Shown here: in pieces, positions 1 through 5,913 of the stretch
How the letters are laid out: each line of letters begins with the position of its first letter
Numbering within the stretch: the stretch's first letter is position 1
NCBI GenBank assembly: GCA_900322165.1
Contig: ONYR01000044.1
Location: 1-5,913 of the forward strand
Reading direction: 5' to 3'
DNA length: 5,913 bases
Origin: an uncultured Eubacteriales bacterium
GTDB taxonomy: Bacteria; Bacillota; Clostridia; Lachnospirales; Bianqueaceae
Notes under the pieces: model-generated
What the model was told of the DNA's origin: nothing
The model's database searches: none
The model's input: the letters and a program-made list of their open reading frames with translations, nothing else
Position numbers and translations under genes: made by a program

Positions 1-737
1 CGGATCGGCCCGTCATTCGACCATTGCCAGGAACCGTCCGAAAGGATGGTCTGTGTCTGCCCGTTCGCATACACAAGCTCCAGCTGCGCGAGAAGCTTGG
101 TCTCGGTTCCGTACTCATTGGTCAGTCCCCAGGCCCCGACGCTGCCGCGGTACCAACCGTCCGCAAGCTGCACCTCCAGTTCGTTTTCTCCGGATCGGAG
201 CATGTCCGTGACATCATAGGTCTGATACTGCACGCGCTTGCGGTAATCGGTCAGACCGGGGGCGAGGACAAAATCGCCGACCTTCTCTCCGTTCAGCTTG
301 GCCTCGTAGAGTCCGCACGCGGTGATGTAAAGGCGGGCTGCCTGAATTTCGGAGCTCGTCTTAAACGCCTTGCGAAAACAGTCAACGGCATAACGCTCCG
401 TTTTCTCCGGTCTGTAATTTCCGGTGATCCAGTGCGCTTTCCAGTCTGCTTTACGAAGCAGCCCCGTTTCAAAGAAGGCCTCAGCCCATTCGCCGGGCTG
501 ATCGTTTTCGTCCCAGAGGAGGATCTTCCAATTCACGCGCTCCCGGCTCTGAAGCGGCTTGGGATAAACCGCATGCATCGAGGCGCTTTCCACCTTGCCG
601 CTGTCCCAGTTTTCAGAGACAATGCGGTAGGCGGTCTGCCGGATCCCTCCCTCACAGTTCCACATCAGGCGGGGCGAGGCAAGGTCGATCCCGACGGGGT
701 TATTTAAATATTCGGTTTGTAGCCGTATAGCTTTCAT
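1..737 (-). CDS. alpha-L-rhamnosidase, GH78 family (5' part only, runs off the window)
   Basis: This is the N-terminal 245 codons of a glycoside hydrolase family 78 enzyme, which hydrolyses terminal non-reducing alpha-L-rhamnose. The translation opens MKAIRLQTEYLNNPVGID and continues with the family hallmarks SPRLMW (21-26), QTAYRI (34-39), WDSGKVES (44-51) and GLLRKADWKAHWI (92-104). These form the first beta-sandwich domain. The Bac_rhamnosid_N-type carbohydrate-binding domain then begins near residue 115, with YITACGLYEAKLNG (137-150), ADGWYRG (192-198) and SDGSWQWSNDGPI at the edge. Family members are usually about 850-1000 residues, so the catalytic (alpha/alpha)6 barrel lies outside the window. 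There is no signal peptide, so a cytoplasmic location is expected. The ATG at 737-735 is preceded by GGGAG with about 8 bp spacing and lies 26 bp after the transporter stop, so it is the third gene of the operon. The stretch between QTAYRI and WDSGKV is shorter than is typical. The assignment rests on motif recognition and is strong. Substrate linkage cannot be read from it. Confidence 0.93.
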   Translation of the reverse strand, partial: MKAIRLQTEYLNNPVGIDLASPRLMWNCEGGIRQTAYRIVSENWDSGKVESASMHAVYPKPLQSRERVNWKILLWDENDQPGEWAEAFFETGLLRKADWKAHWITGNYRPEKTERYAVDCFRKAFKTSSEIQAARLYITACGLYEAKLNGEKVGDFVLAPGLTDYRKRVQYQTYDVTDMLRSGENELEVQLADGWYRGSVGAWGLTNEYGTETKLLAQLELVYANGQTQTILSDGSWQWSNDGPI

Positions 738-763
738 CGCTGTTTCTCCCAAAATCCATTGCT

Positions 764-2206
764 TTAACGATCCGCTTCTCTGCGTGCTTTGATCTCTTCC
801 TGTTCTTTGCCGATGACCTTCTCCACGTTCAGGAAGGCGAGCACCGCGACAAGGAGCACGGCCGTAATGATCTCACCGCCAAGGAAGAAGAAGGTGAACA
901 CGTTCTGTGTCGCGGCATTCTGAACAAATCCGATCGTCTCACCGGTGGCCTCGACAAACTCCGGAGCGATGTACCCGGCCTTCGCCAGACACAGGTTCAT
1001 CACGCCGCTAGTCAGACCGGCAATGACCGTCACGATGATACTGTTGATCGAAGAGGAAAGGCCGTCGCAGCGGAACCCACATTTCCATTCAATGTGGTCG
1101 AGGATGTCCGCCATGAGCGCGGCAAAGACGTAGGCGCACGGCAGACCGCCCATGTTCTTGATAAACTGACCAATCAGCACGATGACCATGCTGCGCGGAT
1201 TGATGAGGCAGATCGCACCGCCGACCGCGTAGAGAATGAACCCGACAAGCGTAACGTTGCGTTTGCCGAACTTTTTCGCCAGCGGCCAGACCGCAAAAAT
1301 GCCGATGCCCATCGGGACGCCGCCGATGACCGAGACCATCATCTGGGTAATGCCGTCGTTGTAGCTTCCAAGCACATAGTTGCAGTAGTAGACAAGCGAG
1401 GCGTTCTTGAAATAGACACCCAGGTTGTAGATCAGATAATAAGCAAACAGCAGCAGCCAGTATTTATCCCGGAAGATCACGCCAAGCTGTTCACGGATCG
1501 GATGGGCGGTTTCGCTGTCGCCGATCTCTTCCGTGATGCGCTCTTTCGTATAAAAGTACTCGAGCATTGTCAGCGGAAGAGCCAGTACCGCGAGAATCCC
1601 CATGACAAGCAGCCATTTCGACTGGTCAACACCGAGCTTGGGCATGATCACCATCGGGAAGATCAGCGCGACAACAATGCCGCTGACCATGACCGACGCG
1701 ATGTTTGTAAAGACCGAGAGCCCGCCGCGCGCGGTCGTGTCACGGGTCGAAAGCGGAACCATCAGGCCGTGGCTCATGTTATAGATCGTGCCGGCAATCG
1801 AATAGTAGAGGTTGTAGGAAACCGCGACCCAGATAACCTGAACGATCGTAGAAGCGCGGGGCACCGCGAAAAGAAGGATGCCCGTGATCGGGACAAGGAA
1901 CGCGGAAAGAAGAAGCCACGGACGCGCCTTGCCTTCTTTGGTGCGGGTGTGCTCGATGATCTGGCCCATCACAACGTTGGTGATTGCGTCGATGACCTTG
2001 GAGATGATCGGGAAGGCCATCAGGAACAGCCCGCCCCAGACGCTTGTCAGCTTCAGCACATCGGTATAGAAAACGTTCAGGTAGGTCGCCAGCACGGCGT
2101 TAAAGAGTAGCGTTCCGCACGGACCGAGCAGGTAGCCGAGCCAGCGCTCCTTCTTGGTTACATCCGCGGATTGAACGCGGCTTGCGGGCAGTGTGATGGT
2201 TTTCAT
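764..2206 (-). CDS. GPH-family (MelB-like) sugar transporter, MFS superfamily
   Basis: A 480-residue inner-membrane protein with about 12 hydrophobic segments, the usual size and topology of glycoside-pentoside-hexuronide:cation symporters. Family signatures are visible in order: YLNVFYTDVLKL in helix 1 (42-53), IDAITNVVMGQIIEHTRTK (72-90) followed by GKARPW (92-97) in the helix 2-3 loop, KKFGKRN in a cytoplasmic loop (311-317), and MADILDHIEWKCGFRCDG (365-382) before helix 11. It probably imports the oligosaccharide or glycoside cut by the flanking GH3 and GH78 enzymes (inference from context). Against E. coli MelB aligned from memory, the cation-site Asp59 is Asn77 here, Asp19 is Leu33 and Lys377 is Thr393, so the coupling ion and mechanism should not be copied from MelB. 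The start at 2206 has AGGA 8 bp upstream. The gene begins 25 bp after the GH3 stop and ends 26 bp before GH78. The specific substrate is unknown. Confidence 0.93.
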   Translation of the reverse strand: MKTITLPASRVQSADVTKKERWLGYLLGPCGTLLFNAVLATYLNVFYTDVLKLTSVWGGLFLMAFPIISKVIDAITNVVMGQIIEHTRTKEGKARPWLLLSAFLVPITGILLFAVPRASTIVQVIWVAVSYNLYYSIAGTIYNMSHGLMVPLSTRDTTARGGLSVFTNIASVMVSGIVVALIFPMVIMPKLGVDQSKWLLVMGILAVLALPLTMLEYFYTKERITEEIGDSETAHPIREQLGVIFRDKYWLLLFAYYLIYNLGVYFKNASLVYYCNYVLGSYNDGITQMMVSVIGGVPMGIGIFAVWPLAKKFGKRNVTLVGFILYAVGGAICLINPRSMVIVLIGQFIKNMGGLPCAYVFAALMADILDHIEWKCGFRCDGLSSSINSIIVTVIAGLTSGVMNLCLAKAGYIAPEFVEATGETIGFVQNAATQNVFTFFFLGGEIITAVLLVAVLAFLNVEKVIGKEQEEIKARREADR

Positions 2207-2231
2207 GGTTGATTTCCTGTTTTCATGTTGT

Positions 2232-4574
2232 TTATACGGTTTTATTCAGTCTCAGCGCTAGTTCAAGCACATTCTTCGCGCTCCACTGCAGCTCGGCACG
2301 GGTGATGCCTTCGGGACGGTCGATCGTCTCAAGCAGCGTGCCGTCCGACTTGTATACCTTGTCCCTGTAGCCGCCGCCGGGCATCAGCACGTCGACCTGC
2401 GCGCGGACGCGGTATGCGTTGTCGCGGATGAACGGGAACTCCGGACTCTTGGACTTCTGCATCCACCAGTCGGTGATGACGCAGCCGTCAAAGCCCCACT
2501 CGCCGCGCAGCACGGAGGTCACCAGGTCATAGTTGTAGTGACTCCAGACACCGTTGACCTTGTTGTAGCTTGTCATGATGACAAGCGGTTTGGATTCCTT
2601 GACCATGATCTCGAAGTTGCGCAGGTAGATCTCGCGCAGCGCGCGCTCGGAAACGCGGGAATCGTTGGTGTTGCGCTTGACCTCCTGGTTGTTGCAGGCA
2701 AAGTGCTTGGGGCAGGCCGCTTTTCCCTGGCTCTGCACACCGCGCACAAAGGCTGCGGCGATCTTACCGGAAAGCAGGGGGTCTTCGGAGAAGTATTCAA
2801 AGTTACGGCCGCAAAGCGGGTTGCGGTGAATGTTCATGCCGGGCGCGAGCTGCACGTCAACGCCGTAGTGAACCATCTCTTCACCGACCTTGGACGTGAG
2901 CGCTTCGATGAGCTCAGTGTTAAACGTGCAGGCGAGTGCGGTGCCGCAGGGGACCAGAGCGCAGTAGCGCTTCAGGCGCAGTCCCGCAGGACCGTCGGAG
3001 GTGATGATCGGGGGAACGCCTTTGTCGCGCAGGCTCGGAAGCACGCCGCAGAACGCACCCGCGTTTCCGGCAACACCGAGATCGCTTCCCATCATTCCGT
3101 GGCCACGGGTGAGGGCTTCAAGCTCTTCATCGGACAGCTGAGCGATGAACTGCTCGAGGGTGATCTTGCCATCACGCACATCCGCGAGCGTGTTTCCCTC
3201 AGCGCCGCGCTTGAAGAAGGGCTTCGGCATCCGCGCAAGAATGCGCTTTTTCAGCTCGTGGCTGTTTTTGCAAAGCGGCTCGCACTGCTCGACCGTGACT
3301 TCCTCATCGACCGTGATCGTACCAGCGGCCGCCCCTTCCGGAGCATCGCTTAGGGTAAATACGTAATCGCCGGGCTCAAGGACAAAGCGGCTCGTAGCCT
3401 CATCGTAGGAGGCGAGGCATTTGTCATCGCAGCTAAGGGTCAGGGTTTCGGACTCGCCCGGGGCAAGCTCCTTCGTCTTTCCAAAGGCTGCCAGCACGCG
3501 CAGAGGCTTGTCGATCTTTCCTTCCGGAGCCGCGCACCAGAGCAACACCGCCTCCTTGCCGGACAGCGAGCCGGTGTTGGTAACGGTAACAAGCGCCTTG
3601 GTTTCTCCGCTGTCACGGGTCAGAGAGAGGGTCTCGTGAGCAAATGTGGTGTAGCTCAGACCGTAGCCGAACGGCCAGAGCACGGTGTCCTTATGTTTGT
3701 CGAAGTGGCGGTAGCCAACGTAAATGCCCTCGGCATAATCGTTGTACACGAGTCCGCCGAAGTTCGCGCTGCTCGGATAATCCTCGTAGCGGCGGGCGAT
3801 CGTATCGCTGAGGCGTCCGCAGGGGTTCACCTTGCCGGTCAGCACGTCAGCAACGGCATTGCCGCTCTCCATGCCGCCCTGCCAGACGATCATGACTGCG
3901 GAGAGCTTGTCACCGTACTCCTCACACCAGGCCATGTCGATGATGTTTCCGATATCCATCAGCACGACGACCTTCGAGAAGGAAGCGGTTACCAGATCAA
4001 GCATAGCGCGCTCTTCATCGGTGAGGTAGTAGCTGCCTTTGATGAGCTTGTTTTCACGGTCCTCACCGGCTGCGCGGCCGATAACGACAACCGCAGTCTT
4101 CGAGGTTTTTGCGGCCTCCTGAACAAGAGAAGCAGTGAGCGGCATTTCCGGATAGTTCATCGGCCAATGGCCCCACCAGCCGTGAAACGCTTCGTTTTCC
4201 TCCTGACTTGTCCAGGTTTTATACGCCTGCAGCAGGGACTGGTTGAGAGGCACCCCGGCATTCTGCAGGCCCTCGACAAGGTTGATCTCGTACGGGGCGC
4301 TGACATCGCCGCCGCTGCCGTAGCCGACGTAGAACCAGTCAAGCTGGCAGCGTCCGAAGAGCGCGATCTCCTGATCCTTCGCAAGCGGCAGCGCGCCGTC
4401 ATTTTTAAGCAGCACGCAGCCCTCCGCACCGGCTTCTCTCAGCAGTTCGCTGATTCCGGGGGTAACGTATTTCTCGCCTTCAGCCGTCGTCTCGTCCTGC
4501 ATGAGACCGGTGTTCGTGGCGCGGTCGATCATCCGCTGAATGTACTTTTCGATTTTTCTCTTGAGTTTGCCCAT
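2232..4574 (-). CDS. GH3 beta-glycosidase (probable beta-glucosidase) with permuted domain order
   Basis: A 780-residue glycoside hydrolase family 3 enzyme with its domains in reversed order. The (alpha/beta)6 sandwich normally found at the C-terminus comes first (about 42-265, starting LLREAGAEGCVLLKNDGALPL, with IGRAAGEDRE at 165-174 and VWQGGMESG at 230-238). PFGYGLSYTTF (301-311) leads into a fibronectin-III-like domain (about 315-425). The TIM-barrel domain is last (about 470-780): SDGPAGLR (526-533), GRNFEYFSEDP (589-599), KHFACNNQE (623-631) and MTSYNKVNG (667-675). VITDWW (699-704) carries the likely nucleophile Asp702. Glu171 is the candidate acid/base by analogy with Thermotoga Bgl3B. 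No catalytic residue appears lost. There is no signal peptide; the start is a basic leader, MGKLKRKIEK. The ATG at 4574 has AGAGG (4581-4585) 6 bp upstream, supporting this start. It is the first gene of the operon and releases a terminal beta-linked sugar, most likely glucose in the cytoplasm. Xylosidase or mixed specificity is possible in this family. Confidence 0.94.
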   Translation of the reverse strand: MGKLKRKIEKYIQRMIDRATNTGLMQDETTAEGEKYVTPGISELLREAGAEGCVLLKNDGALPLAKDQEIALFGRCQLDWFYVGYGSGGDVSAPYEINLVEGLQNAGVPLNQSLLQAYKTWTSQEENEAFHGWWGHWPMNYPEMPLTASLVQEAAKTSKTAVVVIGRAAGEDRENKLIKGSYYLTDEERAMLDLVTASFSKVVVLMDIGNIIDMAWCEEYGDKLSAVMIVWQGGMESGNAVADVLTGKVNPCGRLSDTIARRYEDYPSSANFGGLVYNDYAEGIYVGYRHFDKHKDTVLWPFGYGLSYTTFAHETLSLTRDSGETKALVTVTNTGSLSGKEAVLLWCAAPEGKIDKPLRVLAAFGKTKELAPGESETLTLSCDDKCLASYDEATSRFVLEPGDYVFTLSDAPEGAAAGTITVDEEVTVEQCEPLCKNSHELKKRILARMPKPFFKRGAEGNTLADVRDGKITLEQFIAQLSDEELEALTRGHGMMGSDLGVAGNAGAFCGVLPSLRDKGVPPIITSDGPAGLRLKRYCALVPCGTALACTFNTELIEALTSKVGEEMVHYGVDVQLAPGMNIHRNPLCGRNFEYFSEDPLLSGKIAAAFVRGVQSQGKAACPKHFACNNQEVKRNTNDSRVSERALREIYLRNFEIMVKESKPLVIMTSYNKVNGVWSHYNYDLVTSVLRGEWGFDGCVITDWWMQKSKSPEFPFIRDNAYRVRAQVDVLMPGGGYRDKVYKSDGTLLETIDRPEGITRAELQWSAKNVLELALRLNKTV

Positions 4575-4578
4575 GGCG

Positions 4579-4585
4579 CACCTCT
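4579..4585 (-). promoter_or_regulatory. Ribosome binding site of the GH3 gene
   Basis: On the minus strand the sequence reads AGAGGTG, with the AGAGG core ending 6 bp before the ATG at 4574. This supports the first Met as start; the alternatives at Met15 and Met25 are not needed. Confidence 0.75.
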
Positions 4586-4606
4586 TTTTACATTATTGGT
4601 AGATGT

Positions 4607-4635
4607 AGTATAGCAAATCCATCAAGGTTTGTCCT
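4607..4635 (-). promoter_or_regulatory. Predicted sigma-70/sigma-A promoter of the GH3-transporter-GH78 operon
   Basis: On the minus strand, TATACT (4612-4607) is a near-consensus -10 with an extended TGC just upstream (4615-4613). A 17-bp spacer separates it from AGGACA (4635-4630), a weak -35 matching 4 of 6 consensus bases. Transcription would start near 4600, leaving a leader of about 25 nt. A good extended -10 with a poor -35 is typical of a promoter that needs an activator, and the direct repeats lie immediately upstream. This is read by eye and not mapped experimentally. Confidence 0.65.
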
Positions 4636-4637
4636 TG
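4623..4637. repeat. Short inverted repeat spanning both -35 elements
   Basis: CAAGG (4623-4627), a 5-bp spacer and CCTTG (4633-4637) form a perfect 5-bp-arm inverted repeat. It covers the -35 of the minus-strand promoter and the first bases of the -35 of the plus-strand promoter. It could be an operator half-site pair. With such short arms it could also be chance, so the functional reading is tentative. Confidence 0.35.
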
Positions 4638-4663
4638 TATATTTGTTCGGTATATCCTATAAT
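4635..4663 (+). promoter_or_regulatory. Predicted promoter of the AraC-family regulator gene
   Basis: A perfect -10 consensus TATAAT (4658-4663) lies 17 bp from TTGTAT (4635-4640), a -35 matching only the TTG of the consensus. Transcription would start near 4670, giving a leader of about 40 nt before the ATG at 4712. The promoter is back-to-back with the operon promoter; their -35 hexamers share base 4635. The -10 falls between and partly inside the direct repeats, so a protein bound there would block this promoter. Confidence 0.65.
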
Positions 4664-4677
4664 TTGTTTGATAAATC
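4641..4677. promoter_or_regulatory. Direct-repeat operator candidate for the AraC-family regulator
   Basis: ATTTGTTCGGTATATC (4641-4656) and ATTTGTTTGATAAATC (4662-4677) agree at 13 of 16 positions and start 21 bp apart, which is two helical turns. Two same-orientation half-sites at this period are the classic arrangement for an AraC-type dimer, as at araI1-araI2. From a predicted operon start at about 4600, the half-sites span roughly -41 to -56 and -62 to -77, close to the araBAD geometry. The repeats also flank and overlap the regulator's own -10. The repeat is seen directly; its role as operator is inference. Confidence 0.55.
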
Positions 4678-4697
4678 GCAAAACAACTCAGGGAATC

Positions 4698-4704
4698 GGA
4701 GGAG
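4698..4704 (+). promoter_or_regulatory. Ribosome binding site that fixes the regulator start
   Basis: GGAGGAG lies 7 bp upstream of the ATG at 4712 and is an essentially ideal Shine-Dalgarno sequence. The open frame extends upstream to a TTG at 4643, but that codon lies upstream of the predicted transcription start and has no comparable ribosome binding site. The 397-residue form is therefore preferred over a 420-residue one. Confidence 0.85.
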
Positions 4705-4711
4705 ACTTTGG

Positions 4712-5905
4712 ATGGCAGTTGATTATGGTTATCTTTGCCGTGTGACCGCGACCTTATCCGGGATCCCGGTGCGGGTCTACAAAGGGGAGGAGCAGGCGTT
4801 CTACCATTCCCCTGTTCTGCTTCCGGCCGACCCGATGGAGCTGTGCAAAAAGCAGATCTTTGAGATCAAAGACCATGTCGGATACTATCTGGCAGATCGG
4901 TTCTTCTACTATGGCGTGCTGACCTCCGGGGAGATTCGCTTTATCATCGGCCCCACCAGAGCGCTTTCGATATCGGCTCAGGAGCTGAGAGAGCTTGCCT
5001 TTAGGCTCGGACTTGAGAAAGACGAGGCGGAAGAGTTTGCGCGCAGCATGAAGGCGATCGTCAACATGCCGATCGAGAGCCTGCTGTTGATGCTGTGTTC
5101 TGTCAACTATATGGTCAACGGGGAAAAGCTGGAGCTGCGCGATCTAACGATCACGACCGATGAACAGGAAAGCCTGCGGGCCATCCGCGCCTCACAGGTC
5201 ATCGAGCGGGACGGACAGCTGATCCCTCCCGCGCCGCCGCACAACACTTTCAGCCAGGAGCAGGCAGTTATGCGGATCGTGCAGAAAGGGGATACGGCCG
5301 CGTTGAGGAGCTGGATGGAAAACGCACCGGCGATTCGCGGCGGCATTCTTGGCACAGATCATCTGCGGCAGCTGAAAAACACCTTTATCGTTACCGCGAC
5401 CCTTTGCTCCCGCGCCGCGATCCGCGGCGGACTGGACGTGGACGATGCCTTCTCGCTGAGCGATTTCTATATCCAAAGCTGTGAGCGGCTCGACACGCCG
5501 GAAAAGATCATCAACCTCCAGTACCACATGGTCCTGGAATACACCGAGCGGGTCGAGCGGCTCAACCTCGGCGCGCACCCGAGCCGGCTCGCCATCAACG
5601 TAGCCAACTATGTCCAGCATCATCTTTCGGAAGTGATTTCCACAGAAGCGCTCGCACAGTCTCTTTACATGAGCCGTTCCTACCTGTCCGACAAATTTCA
5701 CACCGAGACCGGTGTCAAACTGCGAGACTTCATCATGCAGCAAAAAACGGAGGAAGCCAAACGACTCCTCCGCTACACCAACCGAAGCGCTGCCGCGATC
5801 GGCGAATATCTCGCATTTTCCTCCCCAGCTCATTTCACCCGCGTCTTCAAGCAGTACGTTGGCAAAACCCCAAGCGAGTACCGCGCCGAACATGAGGGCG
5901 GGTGA
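4712..5905 (+). CDS. AraC/XylS-family transcriptional regulator, divergent from the glycosidase operon
   Basis: A 397-residue predicted DNA-binding regulator. The C-terminal 100 residues or so form the AraC double helix-turn-helix: INVANYVQHHLSE (295-307), the first HTH at about 310-335 (ISTEALAQSLYMSRSYLSDKF), and the second at about 359-381 with the family signature SSPAHFTRVFKQYVGKTPSEYR (370-391). The N-terminal 290 residues are not an obvious AraC cupin. They hold a presumed sensor region (about 1-135) and a helical middle segment, EQAVMRIVQKGD (183-194) through LRQLKNTFIV and LCSRAAIRGGLD (231-242), which I recall as a recurring pattern in Firmicutes AraC-type regulators. There are no membrane segments, so it should be a cytoplasmic sensor. 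Its divergent position suggests it controls the operon and itself through the 4641-4677 repeats. Activation is more likely than repression because the operon has a weak -35. The ligand is unknown; rhamnose, a rhamnoside or a beta-glucoside would fit the locus. Confidence 0.92.
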   Translation: MAVDYGYLCRVTATLSGIPVRVYKGEEQAFYHSPVLLPADPMELCKKQIFEIKDHVGYYLADRFFYYGVLTSGEIRFIIGPTRALSISAQELRELAFRLGLEKDEAEEFARSMKAIVNMPIESLLLMLCSVNYMVNGEKLELRDLTITTDEQESLRAIRASQVIERDGQLIPPAPPHNTFSQEQAVMRIVQKGDTAALRSWMENAPAIRGGILGTDHLRQLKNTFIVTATLCSRAAIRGGLDVDDAFSLSDFYIQSCERLDTPEKIINLQYHMVLEYTERVERLNLGAHPSRLAINVANYVQHHLSEVISTEALAQSLYMSRSYLSDKFHTETGVKLRDFIMQQKTEEAKRLLRYTNRSAAAIGEYLAFSSPAHFTRVFKQYVGKTPSEYRAEHEGG

Positions 5906-5913
5906 GGGGGGAC

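Noticed and set aside
24..707. Long plus-strand open frame (227 codons)
   Set aside because: It is antisense to the recognisable GH78 N-terminus, has no family-like motifs and arises from GC-rich codon bias.
738..763. Possible terminator or internal promoter between transporter and GH78
   Set aside because: The 26-bp gap has no GC-rich hairpin with a T-run and no -10/-35 pair. It contains only the GH78 ribosome binding site.
1094..2110. 338-codon plus-strand open frame opposite the transporter gene
   Set aside because: The composition is very rich in D, R, H and N with no fold-like hydrophobic pattern, as expected from the complement of a membrane-protein gene. It has no convincing ribosome binding site.
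3636..4613. 325-codon plus-strand open frame opposite the GH3 gene
   Set aside because: It is antisense to strongly conserved GH3 motifs (GRAAGEDRE, FGYGLSY). No independent promoter, ribosome binding site or domain is visible.
4626..4641. Possible third copy of the TTTGT-type operator repeat
   Set aside because: Only TTTGT and, with a gap, GTATAT match, and the 14-bp offset does not fit the 21-bp period. Expected by chance in AT-rich DNA.
4643..4711. 23-residue N-terminal extension of the regulator from a TTG start
   Set aside because: It would overlap the predicted promoter -10 and operator, lacks a ribosome binding site and begins upstream of the predicted transcript start. The ATG at 4712 has an ideal GGAGG.
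5192..5893. 233-codon minus-strand open frame opposite the regulator
   Set aside because: It is antisense to the AraC HTH region, which is clearly coding on the plus strand. No recognisable domain.

Overview
The window holds one compact carbohydrate-utilisation locus: a three-gene minus-strand operon and a divergent plus-strand AraC-family regulator. High GC content, strong GGAGG-type ribosome binding sites, a GPH-family sugar transporter and a domain-swapped GH3 glycosidase of a kind known from Ruminococcus albus and Butyrivibrio point to a GC-rich anaerobic gut or rumen Clostridia (Firmicutes), perhaps an Oscillospirales member. The taxon is inferred; there is no marker gene here.

Layout: 1-737 (minus) is the first 245 codons of a GH78 alpha-L-rhamnosidase that runs off the left edge. 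764-2206 (minus) is a 12-TM GPH:cation symporter-type transporter. 2232-4574 (minus) is a 780-residue GH3 beta-glycosidase in which the usual C-terminal domain comes first and the TIM barrel last. 4575-4711 is the divergent control region, with back-to-back promoters whose -35 elements share a base and a pair of 16-bp direct repeats at a 21-bp period. 4712-5905 (plus) is a 397-residue AraC/XylS-type regulator, read from an internal ATG with a perfect Shine-Dalgarno sequence and not from the longer TTG-initiated frame. The three minus-strand genes are separated by 25 and 26 bp with no visible terminator, so they should be transcribed together from the promoter near 4607-4635, in the order GH3, transporter, GH78.

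How it fits together (inference): neither glycosidase has a signal peptide, so both should act in the cytoplasm on a small glycoside brought in by the transporter. GH78 would remove terminal alpha-L-rhamnose and GH3 would remove the beta-linked glucose (or similar sugar) beneath it. This pairing suits rhamnosyl-glucosides such as the rutinose- and neohesperidose-type sugars of plant flavonoids or saponins. The AraC-family protein probably senses a sugar from this pathway, activates the operon through the direct repeats and represses its own promoter through the same site. I see no mobile element, CRISPR array, RNA gene or clear terminator. The individual families are known. The least ordinary elements are the operator architecture, the permuted GH3, and a transporter lacking several charged residues that are functional in MelB.
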